Shown: in pieces, positions 19,500 to 29,511 of the stretch | Layout of the letters: every line of letters begins with the position of its first letter | Position numbering within the stretch: the first letter of the stretch is position 1 | Origin: Stenotrophomonas daejeonensis | Lineage (GTDB): Bacteria; Pseudomonadota; Gammaproteobacteria; Xanthomonadales; Xanthomonadaceae | Length of the DNA: 64,000 nt | Direction of reading: 5' to 3' | Assembly: GCF_001431505.1 (NCBI RefSeq) | Contig: NZ_LDJP01000006.1 | Span: 1-64,000, forward strand | The notes under the pieces: generated by a model | The model's database searches: none | What the model was told of the DNA's origin: nothing | What the model saw: the letters and a program-made list of their open reading frames with translations, nothing else | Translations under genes and position numbers: made by a program

Positions 19500-19645
19500 G
19501 CCGGCCAGAGTCAGCGACTACCGCTTGACGATCTACAGCGTATCAATCTACTGCGTTTGAATCCCTATACTTGAATGCAGGCCACGCCGGTCATGGCCGG
19601 GGCACTGCCGGTTCAAGGGGCATCAATTCACAAGGGGACAAACGC

Positions 19646-20434
19646 ATGAAGATGGAAATCAGGGCCGTTTGCGCGGGCGCGGTGGTGCTCGCGGCGATGG
19701 CTTGGGTACAGGACGCCCACGCGCAGCGTTCGCCGTGGTGGGAGCGACAGAAGGCGGCGCAGGCAAGCGAGGCCACGTCCGTCGCGCAGGATGGCTCCGC
19801 GCAACCGGCAGTGCAGCAGCCGTACCAGCCGTATGTGCCTGCCGTCCGGCGGGAAAAGATCGAAGGGCCGGGCTACACCTACATCGAGGCTGGCGCCGCT
19901 CGCGTGGACGTGGACATGTACGACGTCAGCGAGAGTGGCAATGGCGGTTACCTGCGCGGCTCGCTGGCCATCACCGACGATCTCTACCTGTTCGGCGGCT
20001 ACGACCGCGTGGCGAAAAGCTGGAGCGTGGATGCCGAACACGCCAAGGTCACCATCGACCAGGCAGAGTTCGGTCTGGGTGCGAGTGTTTCGCTTTCCCG
20101 ACGCGTGGATTTCACCAGCGAGCTGTCGCTGCTGCGGTTGGGCGGCAAGCTGGATTACAAGGACCGGGACTACCCCGAGGACGACTTCAGCGGCAGCGAC
20201 TACCTGTATGCCGGCAAGCTGATGCTGGGTATCCGCGCAAGGCCGGTGTCCAACCTGGAGCTGTGGGCCAAGGCCGGCTACCTGCGCGTGGACGACAACC
20301 TGCTGATCGACGATTCGGCGGTCGGCAACGTCGGCATCCAGTACCGCTTCACCCCGACCTGGGGCGTGGTGGGCGAAGCGGAGTTCTACGAGGACGTGCG
20401 CTTCTACCGGCTGGGCGTTCGCGCCAGTTTCTGA
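19646..20434 (+). CDS. Ax21-like outer-membrane beta-barrel protein
   Basis: A 262-residue exported protein. The signal peptide MKMEIRAVCAGAVVLAAMA...AHA probably cleaves after residue 27. After a proline/glutamine-rich linker the mature protein shows alternating amphipathic strands typical of a small barrel: YTYIEAGAARVDVDMYDV, GGYLRGSLAITDDLYLFGGY, and a C-terminus FYRLGVRASF ending in Phe. The LRGSLAI...LFGGY pattern resembles xanthomonad Ax21, an outer-membrane/vesicle protein. AAGGGG precedes the ATG at 19646. A porin-like or adhesin role is possible. Confidence 0.72.
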   Translation: MKMEIRAVCAGAVVLAAMAWVQDAHAQRSPWWERQKAAQASEATSVAQDGSAQPAVQQPYQPYVPAVRREKIEGPGYTYIEAGAARVDVDMYDVSESGNGGYLRGSLAITDDLYLFGGYDRVAKSWSVDAEHAKVTIDQAEFGLGASVSLSRRVDFTSELSLLRLGGKLDYKDRDYPEDDFSGSDYLYAGKLMLGIRARPVSNLELWAKAGYLRVDDNLLIDDSAVGNVGIQYRFTPTWGVVGEAEFYEDVRFYRLGVRASF

Positions 20435-20492
20435 TCGCCGCAAGCCGGTGCATGGAGCCGGAGCCCTTCGCGGGGTTCCGGCTTTGCTTTTA

Positions 20493-21854
20493 TCAGTGCA
20501 GCAGGATCATCGTGGCCAGGCCGAGGAAGGCGAAGAAGCCCATCACGTCGGTGACCGCGGTGACCACCACGGTGCCGGCGACGGCCGGGTCGACGTTCAT
20601 GCGCTTGAGCATCAGCGGCAGCAGTACGCCGGACAGGGCGGCGGCGCAGAAGTTGATGACCAGTGCCAGGGCGATGACCAGGGACAGCAGCAGGCTGTGG
20701 AACCAGAGGAAGGCGACCACGCCGACCAGTGCGCCGATCAGGGTGCCGTTGATCAGCGCGACCCGCATCTCCTTCCACAGCAGGATGCGGGCATTGCTCG
20801 CGCCCACCTGGCCCAGCGCAAGGCCGCGCACCATCAGCGTCAGCACCTGCACCGCGGCGTTGCCGCCGACGCCGGCGACGATCGGCATCAGCACCGCCAG
20901 CGCCACGACCTTCTCCAGCGTGACCTCGAACTGGCCGATCACGCTGGCGGCCAGGAAGGCGGTGCACAGGTTGATGCCCAGCCACACCACGCGGCCGCGC
21001 ACGGCGCGCTTGATCGGCGAGAACAGGTCCTCTTCCTCGTCCAGGCCGGCGGCGCCCAATGCCTGGTGCTCGGCCTGCTCGCGGATGATGTCGATCACGT
21101 CGTCGACGGTGATGCGGCCCAGCAGCACGTTGCCGTCGTCCACCACCGGGGCCGAAACCCAGTCGTTGTCGGAGAACTGGCGCGCGACCTGCTGGGCCGA
21201 GGCATCGACGTGCAGCGATTCGAGTTCGTCGTCGATCAGCTTGTTGATCGGCGTGCCGGGGTCGTGCGTGATCAGGTCCTGCAATGCGACCCAGCCGATC
21301 AGCTGGTGGCGGCGGTTGACCACGTAAAGATGGTCGGTGTGGTCGGGCAGTTCGCCGCGCAGGCGCAGGTAGCGCAGCACCACGTCGATGTTGACGTCGG
21401 CGCGCACGGTGACCACGTCCGGGTTCATCAGGCGCCCGGCGCTGTCCTCGGGGTAGGACAGCACCTGCTCCAGCCGCTCGCGGTTCTCGCGGTCCATCGA
21501 CTTGAGCACTTCGTCGATGACGGTGTCGGGCAGGTCCTCGACCAGGTCGGCGAGGTCGTCGATGTCCAGGTCCTCGACCGCGGCGATGATCTCGTCCGGG
21601 TCCATGTCGGCCAGCAGGCTCTCGCGCACCTCGTCGCCGACGTGGACCAGCACCTCGCCGTCGTCCTCGGGATCGACCAGCCCCCACACCACCTCGCGCT
21701 TGCCCGGCGGCAGCGATTCGAGCAGGTTGCCGATCTCGGCCGGCGCCAGCGTGTTGACCAGCCGCCGCACCGGCCCGAGCCGACCGCTGTCCAGCGCGTC
21801 GGAAAGCATGCGCAACTGGCGTGCGGTCTTGTCGTGGCGGACGGCTTCGGCCAT
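20493..21854 (-). CDS. mgtE: Magnesium transporter MgtE
   Basis: A 453-residue inner-membrane Mg2+ channel. An N-terminal helical MgtE_N domain (about 20-130), two CBS domains (about 135-265) and five membrane helices (about 285-453) appear in order. The first pore helix region LMPIVAGVGGNAAVQ matches the family. Acidic patches in the cytosolic part would bind Mg2+ to gate the pore. The ATG at 21854 is chosen because the frame upstream is a non-conserved Pro/Cys-rich run. A REP pair separates it from the PTS genes, so it is probably its own unit. Confidence 0.94.
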   Translation of the reverse strand: MAEAVRHDKTARQLRMLSDALDSGRLGPVRRLVNTLAPAEIGNLLESLPPGKREVVWGLVDPEDDGEVLVHVGDEVRESLLADMDPDEIIAAVEDLDIDDLADLVEDLPDTVIDEVLKSMDRENRERLEQVLSYPEDSAGRLMNPDVVTVRADVNIDVVLRYLRLRGELPDHTDHLYVVNRRHQLIGWVALQDLITHDPGTPINKLIDDELESLHVDASAQQVARQFSDNDWVSAPVVDDGNVLLGRITVDDVIDIIREQAEHQALGAAGLDEEEDLFSPIKRAVRGRVVWLGINLCTAFLAASVIGQFEVTLEKVVALAVLMPIVAGVGGNAAVQVLTLMVRGLALGQVGASNARILLWKEMRVALINGTLIGALVGVVAFLWFHSLLLSLVIALALVINFCAAALSGVLLPLMLKRMNVDPAVAGTVVVTAVTDVMGFFAFLGLATMILLH

Positions 21855-21971
21855 CGGAACTCCGGGGAGGGGGAAGGGGAAAGGACGCGGTCCGGTGCAG
21901 GATGCGGCGACGGAGATGTTCGGCGCGTCATTATCACGCGGCGACGTTTCAGTGCACACCCTCGCGGATGC

Positions 21972-22044
21972 GGTGGTGCCGGCCGCTGGCCGGCAACTGC
22001 AATGGCAATGATCGTGAGGCTGCCGGCCAGCGGCCGGCACTACC
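21972..22044. repeat. GTAG-type REP pair, second family
   Basis: Two 24-base arms, 21972-21995 and 22021-22044, are inverted with one mismatch and share the core TGCCGGCCGCTGGCCGGCA; the outer end reads GGTAGTGCC. This sequence class is common between genes in Stenotrophomonas. It lies between mgtE and the gene for enzyme I. I see no gene in 21855-22128. Confidence 0.85.
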
Positions 22045-22128
22045 GTGGGTCAGGGGCACGGTGCAGGAGCGCACCTTGGTGCGTGATGTGGCCTCCCCGG
22101 TAATGCCCCTCGCGCACCAGGGGGGGGC

Positions 22129-23850
22129 CTATGTGGTTGCCTGGATCATCCAGCGTTCGATGCCGCGGCGATCGCGCAGCGCCAGCAGTTTCGGCGCGAG
22201 GGCGCGCAGGTCGGCCAGCCTGCTTTCGCGGATGGCACGGCGCACTTCCAGCAGCGTGGCCGGGTGCAGGCTGAGTTCGGTGAGCCCCAGCGCCAGCAGC
22301 AGCGGGGTCATGCGCGCATCGCCGGCGATTTCGCCGCAGACCGACAGCGGCACGCCGTGCGCGCGCGCGGTTTCGACCACCTGTGCCAGCAGCCGCAGCA
22401 GCGCCGGATGCAGCGGCGAATACAGTTCGCTTACCGCTTCGTTGTTGCGGTCGGCGGCCAGCAGGTATTGCACCAGGTCGTTGGTGCCGATGGAGAGGAA
22501 ATCCACCTGGTCGATGAAGCTGTCCAGCGCCAGCGCCGCGGCAGGGACCTCGATCATCGCCCCGACCGGCACGTGTTCGGCCAGGGCGTGGCCTTCGGCG
22601 CGCAGGATGCCGGCGAGCTTGACGATGCGGCGCTTGATGGCGAGCACTTCCTCGCGGGTGCTGACCATCGGCACGAGGATGCGCACCGGGCCGTAGCCGG
22701 AGGCGCGCAGCAGGGCGCGCAGCTGGGTATCGGCGACCTTGGGGCGGGCCAGCAGCAGGCGGATGCCGCGCAGGCCGAGCGCGGGGTTTTCCTCGCTGCC
22801 CAGCGCCAGCCCGGTGCGGTCGGCCTTGTCCGCGCCGAGGTCGAGGATGCGGATGGTGACCGGGCGGCCGCTCATGCCCAGCACCGCGTCGCGGTAGCTG
22901 TGGAACTGTTCTTCCTCGTCCGGCAGCGCATTGCGCTGCAGGAACAGGAATTCGGTGCGGTACAGGCCCAGCCCGTGCGCGCCCAGCGCATGCGCCTGCG
23001 CCACGTCCTCGCGCGATTCGGCGTTGGCCAGCAGGGTGATGTCCGCGCCGTCGAGGGTGCGGCTGGGCTTGGAGCGCAGGTGGCCCAGCTCGCGCTGCTC
23101 GCGTGCCAGTTCGCGCAGGCGCTGGCGGTACTGGCGCAGGTCGTCGGCGGCCGGGTCCAGCACCACCTCGCCGCTGCCGCCGTCGACGATCAGCACGTCG
23201 CCGTCGTTGATCCGGTGCAGCACGCCGCTGGCGGCGACCACCAGCGGCAGGTGCAGGCTGCGGGCCAGGATGGCGCTGTGCGACAGCGGGCTGCCGGCGC
23301 TGCTGACGATGCCGACCACGCCCTGCGCCTGCAGCTGCGCCAGTTCGGAAGGCGCCACGTTCTCGCAGACGAGGATTTCGCCGGCCAGCCCCTTCACGCT
23401 GGCCGGACGCTTGTGCAGGAAGGCGTTGATGCGGCCGATGACGTGGTCCAGGTCGTCCAGCCGGCTCTTGAGGTAGTCATCCTCCATGCCCTCGAACACC
23501 TGCGCCAACTTGTCGCGCTGCACGCGCAGGGCATAGGCGGCGCTGTAGCGGTGGCTGCGGATCAGCTCGTCCAGCGCGAACAGCAGTTCGGGATCGTCCA
23601 GCAGCATGGCGTGCAGGTCGAGGAACTCGCCGACCTCGGCCGGCAGCGCACCCTGCAGGCGCTGGCGCAGCTCGCGCATCTCGGTGCGCGCGGCCTCGAT
23701 GGCCTGGTGCAGGCGCTGCAGCTCGGCATCCACCGCATTGGCGGCGATGCGCTTTTCCCCGACGTCCTGGGTGGGAGGCAGGCGTACCCGCGCGCGCCCC
23801 AGCGCGCTGCCGCGCGAGGCGCCGTGGCCCTGCAGGCGCAGTGCGCTCAT
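22129..23850 (-). CDS. ptsI: PTS enzyme I (phosphoenolpyruvate-protein phosphotransferase)
   Basis: A 573-residue cytosolic enzyme that moves phosphate from PEP to HPr. The phosphorylated residue is His191 in SAGSPLSHSAILAR; the canonical GGxTSH reads GSPLSH here. The PEP domain has GLGLYRTEFLFLQR, FLSIGTNDLVQYLLAADRNN and SVCGEIAGD with the active-site Cys. No GAF domain precedes it, so it is ptsI-like rather than ptsP. No sugar permease lies nearby; the phosphate probably goes through HPr to the EIIA proteins of this cluster for regulation. Confidence 0.93.
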   Translation of the reverse strand: MSALRLQGHGASRGSALGRARVRLPPTQDVGEKRIAANAVDAELQRLHQAIEAARTEMRELRQRLQGALPAEVGEFLDLHAMLLDDPELLFALDELIRSHRYSAAYALRVQRDKLAQVFEGMEDDYLKSRLDDLDHVIGRINAFLHKRPASVKGLAGEILVCENVAPSELAQLQAQGVVGIVSSAGSPLSHSAILARSLHLPLVVAASGVLHRINDGDVLIVDGGSGEVVLDPAADDLRQYRQRLRELAREQRELGHLRSKPSRTLDGADITLLANAESREDVAQAHALGAHGLGLYRTEFLFLQRNALPDEEEQFHSYRDAVLGMSGRPVTIRILDLGADKADRTGLALGSEENPALGLRGIRLLLARPKVADTQLRALLRASGYGPVRILVPMVSTREEVLAIKRRIVKLAGILRAEGHALAEHVPVGAMIEVPAAALALDSFIDQVDFLSIGTNDLVQYLLAADRNNEAVSELYSPLHPALLRLLAQVVETARAHGVPLSVCGEIAGDARMTPLLLALGLTELSLHPATLLEVRRAIRESRLADLRALAPKLLALRDRRGIERWMIQATT

Positions 23851-23887
23851 GCGGCCACGCCGGCTGGACGGGCGGGTCCGGCGGCCA

Positions 23888-24157
23888 TCAACTGTCCTCG
23901 TCGAAGCGGCGTTCGAACAGGGCGGCGACCGCGTCGAGGGCGGCGGCTTCGTCCTCGCCGTCCACGCGCACGGTGACCGGCGTGCCCTGGCCGGCGGCCA
24001 GCAGCATCACGCCCATGATGCTCTTGGCGTTGACCTCGCGGCCCTTGGCCACCAGCGTGGCGTTGGCGCGGAAGCCGGACAGCAGCTGCACCAGCTTGGC
24101 GGTGGCGCGGGCGTGCAGGCCGAGGCGGTTGGATACGGTGAGTTCGCGTTCAAGCAT
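23888..24157 (-). CDS. ptsH: Phosphocarrier protein HPr
   Basis: An 89-residue HPr. The phosphoacceptor is His15 in NRLGLHARATAKL, and the regulatory Ser46 is in NAKSIMG. Ser46 matters because HPr kinase HprK is encoded four genes upstream. The ATG at 24157 overlaps the EIIA(Man) end by 8 bases; an ATG at 24175 is the alternative but would add six residues before the normal HPr start. Confidence 0.95.
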   Translation of the reverse strand: MLERELTVSNRLGLHARATAKLVQLLSGFRANATLVAKGREVNAKSIMGVMLLAAGQGTPVTVRVDGEDEAAALDAVAALFERRFDEDS

Positions 24158-24542
24158 CGTCGATGATGGCTCCATTGCGGGCGCCCGCCGCGGCGGTGGC
24201 GGGCAGTTGGTCCAGTCCCTGTTCCGGATAGTTCATTACCCGCAGCAGCATCGGCAGGCTCAGTGCCGACACCCGCCGCACCGGCGTGCCCAGCCGCGCC
24301 AGCCGCGCGGCCAGGTTGCTGGGGCTGGCGCCGTACAGGTCGGTCAGCAGCAGCACGCCGGCTTCGCCCTCCACCCGCCGCAGTGCCGCCGATGCCTGTG
24401 GCAGCAGTGCGTCGAGGTCGGCGTCGAACGGTACTTCGAAGGCTTCGGCCTTCAGCGGCAGTTGCCGCAGCAGGCGCGTGGCCACTTCCAGCAGGGAAGC
24501 GCCGACGCCGGGATGGGTCACGAGGAGAATGCCGCAGGTCAT
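24150..24542 (-). CDS. PTS EIIA component, mannose/fructose type
   Basis: A 130-residue EIIA(Man)-fold protein. The start MTCGILLVTHPGVGASLLE contains the phosphorylated His10; LLLTDLYGASPSNLAARL follows. It has no associated IIB, IIC or IID gene, so it is unlikely to serve sugar uptake and more likely reports phosphorylation state. It is encoded between rapZ (120-base gap) and ptsH (overlapping). Confidence 0.9.
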   Translation of the reverse strand: MTCGILLVTHPGVGASLLEVATRLLRQLPLKAEAFEVPFDADLDALLPQASAALRRVEGEAGVLLLTDLYGASPSNLAARLARLGTPVRRVSALSLPMLLRVMNYPEQGLDQLPATAAAGARNGAIIDDA

Positions 24543-24662
24543 GGTCGAACGTTAGCAGGTCGGAAGGCAGAAGTAAGGCGTCGGGAGGAGGGAAACAAGG
24601 GCGTGCGCCGGTCTTTCGCGGTGCCGTTCCCGCTTCCCGTTCCCGCGCTCACCCCGGCCCGG

Positions 24663-25541
24663 TCATTCCTGTTCGCGGTGGAACGTCGCCACGTCCGGCC
24701 AGCCCTGCGCGCGGGCATGCCGGGCCATGCGTTCGGCCAGGTACACCGAGCGGTGCTTGCCGCCGGTGCAGCCGAAGGCGATGGTGACGTAGCTGCGGGT
24801 CTCGCTGCCCAGTTTCGGCAGCCAGGTGTCGAGCAGGTCCTCGAGCTGGGCGACGTAGCGGGCCACTTCGGGCTGGGCGTCGAGGTGCTCGCGCACCTGG
24901 CGGTCGCGGCCGGTCAGCGGGCGCAGCTCCGGGTCCCAGTGCGGGTTGGGCAGCACGCGCGCGTCGAACACGAAGTCGGCCTCGGCCGGCACGCCGCGCT
25001 TGTAGGCGAAGGATTCGAACAGCAGCGACAGGTTGTTGCTGTGGCTCAGCGCGTGCTCGGTGATGATGTGGCGGCGCAGCTGGTGCACGTTGAGCCGGCT
25101 GGTGTCGATGATGGCGTCGGCTTCGCGGCGCAGCGGCGCGGTCAGTTCGCGCTCGCGGGTAATGGCCTCGGGCAGCGACAGGCCGAGGTGGCTGAGCGGG
25201 TGCCGGCGGCGGGTGTCGGCGTAGCGGGCCAGCAGGGTGTCGTCGTCGGCCTCGAAGAACAGCAGGGTGGCGTCGATGTCGTGGTTGCTGGCGGTCTGGC
25301 GCCACTGCCCGAGCTGGCTCAGGTCGCTGCGCCCGCGCACGTCGATGCCCAGCGCGATGCGCCGCGGGCTTTCCTTGCCGGGTTCGCCGAGCACCCCGCG
25401 CACGAACTCCGGCAGCAGGTTCACCGGGATGTTGTCCGAGCAGTAGTAGTCCAGGTCCTCGAAGGTCTTCAGCGCCACCGACTTGCCCGAGCCGGACAGG
25501 CCGCTGACGATGACCAGCAGCGGGTGCGGCTGCGCGTTCAT
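24663..25541 (-). CDS. rapZ: RNase adapter / nucleotide-binding protein RapZ
   Basis: A 292-residue P-loop protein. Walker A GLSGSGKS is at 14-21, and the C-terminal domain carries [20 protein letters not shown]. In Escherichia coli RapZ guides RNase E to the sRNA GlmZ and so controls glucosamine-6-phosphate supply for envelope synthesis. Whether a GlmZ equivalent exists here is unknown. It overlaps hprK by 4 bases. Confidence 0.95.
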   Translation of the reverse strand: MNAQPHPLLVIVSGLSGSGKSVALKTFEDLDYYCSDNIPVNLLPEFVRGVLGEPGKESPRRIALGIDVRGRSDLSQLGQWRQTASNHDIDATLLFFEADDDTLLARYADTRRRHPLSHLGLSLPEAITRERELTAPLRREADAIIDTSRLNVHQLRRHIITEHALSHSNNLSLLFESFAYKRGVPAEADFVFDARVLPNPHWDPELRPLTGRDRQVREHLDAQPEVARYVAQLEDLLDTWLPKLGSETRSYVTIAFGCTGGKHRSVYLAERMARHARAQGWPDVATFHREQE

Positions 25542-26488
25542 GGGGTGCGCTGCTCCAGCAGGTTGCTGTGGCGGGCGATGAACATCGCCGCCGGGTCGAT
25601 GCCCTTGGTGCGCAGGATGTGCAGGCGGGTGGCCGCCTCGGTGAGCACCGCCAGGTTGCGGCCGGGCATCACCGGCAGGGTGATCAGCGGCACGTCCAGG
25701 TCGAGCACATGGCGCTTGCCGGAGTCGCCGGTCAGGCGTTCGTAGCCATAGGTGCCGGGCTCGGTCATCGGCTTGGTCAGGTGGACGATGAGCCGAAGGT
25801 ACTTGTTCTTCTTTACAGCCGTGTCACCGAACATCTGGCGCACGTTGAGCACGCCCAGGCCGCGCACTTCCAGCAGGTCCTGCAGCAGCTCCGGGCAGGT
25901 GCCGTCGAGCACGTCCGGGGCGATCTGGGTAAATTCCGGGGCGTCGTCGGCGACCAGCCGGTGCCCGCGGCTGAGCAGTTCCAGCGCCAGTTCGCTCTTG
26001 CCCGAGCCGGCCTCGCCGGTGATCAGCACGCCGATGGAATAGATCTCCATGAACACGCCATGCAGGATGATGCGCGGCGCCAGCGTGCGGGCCAGGTGGT
26101 AGGAGATGTGGTTCAGCAGTTCGTGGCCGCGCCGCGGCGAGCCCCACAGCGGGGTCTGCGATTCGTCGGCGGCCGCGCGCAGGTCCTCCGGGCAGCCGTG
26201 GTTCTTGGTGACCACCAGCGCCAGCGGGCGGGCGTGGATGATGCGTTCGATCACTTCCCAGCGCTGGCGCGAATCCAGCGAGTCCAGCCAGCTCAGTTCC
26301 TCGGTGCCGAGGATCTGCACCTTGTTCGGGTAGATGGTGTTGAGGTAGCCGGCCAGCGACGGGCGCCGCGCCACGGTGTCGCCGGCATCCAGCTCGCGTT
26401 CGCCGCCGGCCTGGCCCGCGATCCAGCGCAGTTCCAGCTTCTCGCGCTGCTGGTCGAACAGTTCGCGGGCGGTGATGCGGGTGTTCAT
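25538..26488 (-). CDS. hprK: HPr kinase/phosphorylase
   Basis: A 316-residue bifunctional enzyme that phosphorylates and dephosphorylates HPr at Ser46. Walker A GEAGSGKS is at 158-165 (Gram-positive enzymes usually have GxSGxGKS), preceded by [14 protein letters not shown] and followed by the HprK signature [17 protein letters not shown]. Proteobacterial HprK usually sits with a PTS of regulatory type, as here. Starts and ends overlap ptsN and rapZ by 4 bases each. Confidence 0.95.
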   Translation of the reverse strand: MNTRITARELFDQQREKLELRWIAGQAGGERELDAGDTVARRPSLAGYLNTIYPNKVQILGTEELSWLDSLDSRQRWEVIERIIHARPLALVVTKNHGCPEDLRAAADESQTPLWGSPRRGHELLNHISYHLARTLAPRIILHGVFMEIYSIGVLITGEAGSGKSELALELLSRGHRLVADDAPEFTQIAPDVLDGTCPELLQDLLEVRGLGVLNVRQMFGDTAVKKNKYLRLIVHLTKPMTEPGTYGYERLTGDSGKRHVLDLDVPLITLPVMPGRNLAVLTEAATRLHILRTKGIDPAAMFIARHSNLLEQRTP

Positions 26489-26937
26489 GGCGCGGGGGTC
26501 CGGGGCGGGTGGTCGAGGATCCGTTTCAATGCATCGCCGTCGGCGGCCGCGCGCAGGGCGTCGCGGACGTGGGCGTCGGAAAAGATTTCCGCCAGCTCCG
26601 ACAGCAGCATCAGGTGCTGGTGGGTGTAATGCTCGGGCACGGCCATCGCGAACACCAGGTCCACCGGTTCGCTGCCGCCGAAATCCACTGGCCGTTGCAG
26701 CCGCAGCAGCACGCCGCGGGGGCGTTGCAGCGTCGACGAGCGCCCGTGCGGGATGGCGATGCCGTGGCCGATGGCGGTGCTGCCGACGCTTTCGCGCTCG
26801 CGCAGGCTGTGGAACAGGGCGTCTTCGGCGGCTTCGCGGCAGGCGAGCATGCCGGCGGCGGCACGCAGGGCGCTGTCACGGTCGGCGGCCGCGAGTACCC
26901 GGGTACTCACGGCCGCCATCAGGTCGTTCAAGGGCAT
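26485..26937 (-). CDS. ptsN: Nitrogen-regulatory EIIA(Ntr) protein
   Basis: A 150-residue EIIA of the mannitol/fructose fold. The phosphorylated residue is His64 in [21 protein letters not shown] and [13 protein letters not shown] complete the family pattern. PtsN regulates nitrogen, potassium and envelope stress responses in other Proteobacteria. It is encoded between hpf (24-base gap) and hprK (4-base overlap). Confidence 0.95.
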   Translation of the reverse strand: MPLNDLMAAVSTRVLAAADRDSALRAAAGMLACREAAEDALFHSLRERESVGSTAIGHGIAIPHGRSSTLQRPRGVLLRLQRPVDFGGSEPVDLVFAMAVPEHYTHQHLMLLSELAEIFSDAHVRDALRAAADGDALKRILDHPPRTPAP

Positions 26938-26961
26938 GGAGGGGACTGGCGGTGGCTGGTG

Positions 26962-27276
26962 TCAGCCATTGTCGCGCAGTGCGTGCGAAGCGTGGGGCAG
27001 GTGCTTCTCCTTGTACTTGATGACCAGCCGGTCGAGCTTGTCGGCCAGCACGTCGATGGCCGCGTACATGGTCTGGCCGCCGGCTTCGGCGTGCAGGGTC
27101 TGGCCGGGGAGGTTGGCGCTGGCGTCGACGTGGTGTTCGTTCTTCTGCAGTGACAGGGTGACCCGGACTTCGCAGTGCTGGTCGAAGTGCTTGCCCAGCC
27201 GCTGCAGCTTGGTTTCCACGTATTCCTTCAGGGCCGGGGTGACTTCCACGTCCTTGCCAAACGTCTCGATACGCAT
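26962..27276 (-). CDS. hpf: Ribosome hibernation-promoting factor, short form
   Basis: A 104-residue HPF/YfiA-family protein that binds the 30S subunit in stationary phase and promotes 100S ribosome dimers. The pattern MRIETFGKDVEVTPALKEYV...KNEHHVDASANLPGQTLHAE...DKLDRLVIKYKEK is typical. The long C-terminal extension of Firmicute HPF is absent. It sits between rpoN and ptsN, the conserved proteobacterial order. Confidence 0.96.
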   Translation of the reverse strand: MRIETFGKDVEVTPALKEYVETKLQRLGKHFDQHCEVRVTLSLQKNEHHVDASANLPGQTLHAEAGGQTMYAAIDVLADKLDRLVIKYKEKHLPHASHALRDNG

Positions 27277-27335
27277 CGGGTGCCTCCTGTGGTTCGGGTT
27301 TGCGATATGAACCGCTGCCGCCCCCTGCGCACGCC

Positions 27336-28754
27336 TCAGGCGATGCGGACGCGTTCGTGGGAGGCGGAGATGTTCATGGCTTCACGATACTTCGCCACGG
27401 TGCGCCGCGCCACCGGTATTCCGCTGCTCTTGAGCAGGTCGGCCAGCTTGGCGTCAGACAGCGGTTTGCGCGGGTTTTCGGCGTCGATCAGGCGCCGTAT
27501 CATCGATTGGATCGCGGTGCTGGAGGCCTCGCCGCCGCCATCGGTGTCGATGCCGGAGGCGAAGAACGCGCGCAGCGGCAGGGTGCCGCGCGGGGTGCGC
27601 ACGTACTTGCGGGCGATGGCGCGGGAAATGGTGGATTCGTGCAGGTCCAGCTCGGCGGCGATCTCGCGCAGGGTCAGCGGCCGCAGCGCCTGTTCGCCGA
27701 ATTCCAGGAAGCCGGCCTGGTGGTGCAGCAGGCTGCCCACCACCCGCAACAAGGTTTCGCCGCGCGCCTGCAGGCCCTTGAGCAGCCAGCGCGCCTCCTG
27801 CAGCTGCGTGCGCAGGTAGCTGGCGTCGGCCTCGCCGCAGCGGCGGATCAACTGCTCGTAGCCGCGGTGGATCACCACCTTCGGGCCGGCGTGGCTGGCC
27901 AGCGCCGCCTTCCAGATGCCGCGCTGGCGCCAGACCACGCAGTCGGGGACGACGTAGGTGTCGGCGGCCGGTTCGCCCAGCTGCGCGCCGGGGCGCGGGT
28001 CCAGCGAGCGCAGCAGTTGCACGGCCTGTTCGACGGCCTGCTGCGGTTGCTTCAGTTCGCTGGCGATGCCGGCGATGCCCGCGCGTGGCAGGCGTTCCAG
28101 CAGCGGGCCGGTGGCGATCCGCCGGGCCAGTGCCAGAGCGGGCGTGGTGGCGGGCAGGGCCGCCAGCTGCAGGTCCAGGCATTCGCCCAGCGTGCGCGCG
28201 CCGACGCCGACGGGGTCGAACTGCTGGATGCGGCGCAGCACCGCGAAGATCTCGTCCTCGTCGGCGACGATGTCCGGGCGCAGGGTTTCGGCGATGGCGG
28301 CCAGCGGTTCGCGCAGGTAGCCGTCCTCGTCCAGCGCATTGACCAGCAGCATGCCGATGGCGAGGTCGCGTGCGCCGAGGTGGGACAGGTGCAGCTGCCA
28401 CAGCAGATGGTCGGCGAGGGTGTCGGCCTCGGCGACGCGCTCGGCGGCGCTGCCGTCGTCGTCATCGTCGAACGAGCCGCCGTGGCCGCCGCTCCAGTCG
28501 GCGTCGGCGGGGGGCGACTCGGCCTGCGCATCGCCGTCGTCGGCTGGATCGGGGGCGGGGGCTTCGACGCCATCGGTGGCGGTTTCGCCGCCGCCGGCAT
28601 CGTCGTCCCATTCCAGCAGCGGGTTGCTTTCCACCGCTTCGGCCAGTTCCTGCTCAAGCTCGGTACTGGACATCTGCAACAGGCGGATGGCCTGGCGCAG
28701 CTGGGGCGTCATGACCAGGCTCTGTCCCAGCGATGTCTGCAGCCGTGCCTTCAT
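27336..28754 (-). CDS. rpoN: RNA polymerase sigma-54 factor
   Basis: 472 residues. Region I (1-50: SLGQSLVMTPQLRQAIRLLQMSSTELEQEL) is glutamine/leucine-rich and contacts activators. Region II is acidic (about 55-125). The core-binding domain follows, then the helix-turn-helix and the RpoN box (ARRTVAKYREAMNI) near the C-terminus, which reads the -24 element. Sigma-54 controls pilin and flagellar genes in xanthomonads. Confidence 0.97.
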   Translation of the reverse strand: MKARLQTSLGQSLVMTPQLRQAIRLLQMSSTELEQELAEAVESNPLLEWDDDAGGGETATDGVEAPAPDPADDGDAQAESPPADADWSGGHGGSFDDDDDGSAAERVAEADTLADHLLWQLHLSHLGARDLAIGMLLVNALDEDGYLREPLAAIAETLRPDIVADEDEIFAVLRRIQQFDPVGVGARTLGECLDLQLAALPATTPALALARRIATGPLLERLPRAGIAGIASELKQPQQAVEQAVQLLRSLDPRPGAQLGEPAADTYVVPDCVVWRQRGIWKAALASHAGPKVVIHRGYEQLIRRCGEADASYLRTQLQEARWLLKGLQARGETLLRVVGSLLHHQAGFLEFGEQALRPLTLREIAAELDLHESTISRAIARKYVRTPRGTLPLRAFFASGIDTDGGGEASSTAIQSMIRRLIDAENPRKPLSDAKLADLLKSSGIPVARRTVAKYREAMNISASHERVRIA

Positions 28755-28791
28755 CCCGTTTCCCGGCAGGTGACGTGGGGCCCGCCGCGGC

Positions 28792-29511
28792 TCAAAGGGT
28801 GAAGCTGTCTCCGAGGTAGACGCGGCGAACGTCGGTGTTGTTCAGCAGTTCTTCCGGTGCCCCCTGCGCCAGCACGCTGCCTTCGGCGAGGATATACGCG
28901 CGGTCGCAGATTCCCAAGGTCTCGCGGACGTTGTGGTCGGTGATCAGCACGCCGATGCCGCGCTGCTTGAGGTGGGTGACGATGCGCTGGATCTCGCCGA
29001 CCGAAATGGGGTCGACGCCGGCGAACGGTTCGTCGAGCAGGATCAGCCGTGGTCGTGCGGCCAGTGCGCGGGCGATCTCGCAGCGGCGGCGCTCGCCGCC
29101 GGACAGGCTGGCGCCGGCCTGTTCGGCGACGTGGCCGATCTGCAGTTCGTCCAGCAATGCCGACAGTTCGCGTTCGCGGCCGTCCGCGTCGAGGTCCTCG
29201 CGCAGTTCCAGCACCAGGCGGATGTTGTCGGCCACGCTGAGCTTGCGGAATACCGACGGCTCCTGCGGCAGGTAGCCGACGCCGAGTTTGGCGCGGGCGT
29301 ACATCGGCTCACTGGTGATGTCGCGGCCATCCAGCACGATGCGGCCGGCGTCACTCTCGACCAGCCCGACGATCATGTAGAAGCAGGTGGTCTTGCCGGC
29401 ACCGTTGGGGCCGAGCAGGCCGACCACCTCGCCGGCATCGAGGGTCAGGCCGAAGCTATTGACCACCTCGCGGTTCTTGTAGCGCTTGCGCAGGCCTTCG
29501 GCGACGAGCAT
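28792..29511 (-). CDS. lptB: LPS export ABC transporter ATPase LptB
   Basis: A 239-residue ATPase that powers lipopolysaccharide extraction from the inner membrane with LptFG. Walker A GPNGAGKT is at 34-41; Q-loop [14 protein letters not shown], signature LSGGERRR and Walker [14 protein letters not shown] follow. The ATG shares one base with the lptA stop (TAATG). lptF and lptG are not in the window. Confidence 0.97.
   Translation of the reverse strand: MLVAEGLRKRYKNREVVNSFGLTLDAGEVVGLLGPNGAGKTTCFYMIVGLVESDAGRIVLDGRDITSEPMYARAKLGVGYLPQEPSVFRKLSVADNIRLVLELREDLDADGRERELSALLDELQIGHVAEQAGASLSGGERRRCEIARALAARPRLILLDEPFAGVDPISVGEIQRIVTHLKQRGIGVLITDHNVRETLGICDRAYILAEGSVLAQGAPEELLNNTDVRRVYLGDSFTL

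Noticed and set aside
21972-22044. Terminator of mgtE or ptsI
   Set aside because: The stem is strong but lies upstream of mgtE and well after the ptsI stop, without a T-run; it is better explained as a REP pair.
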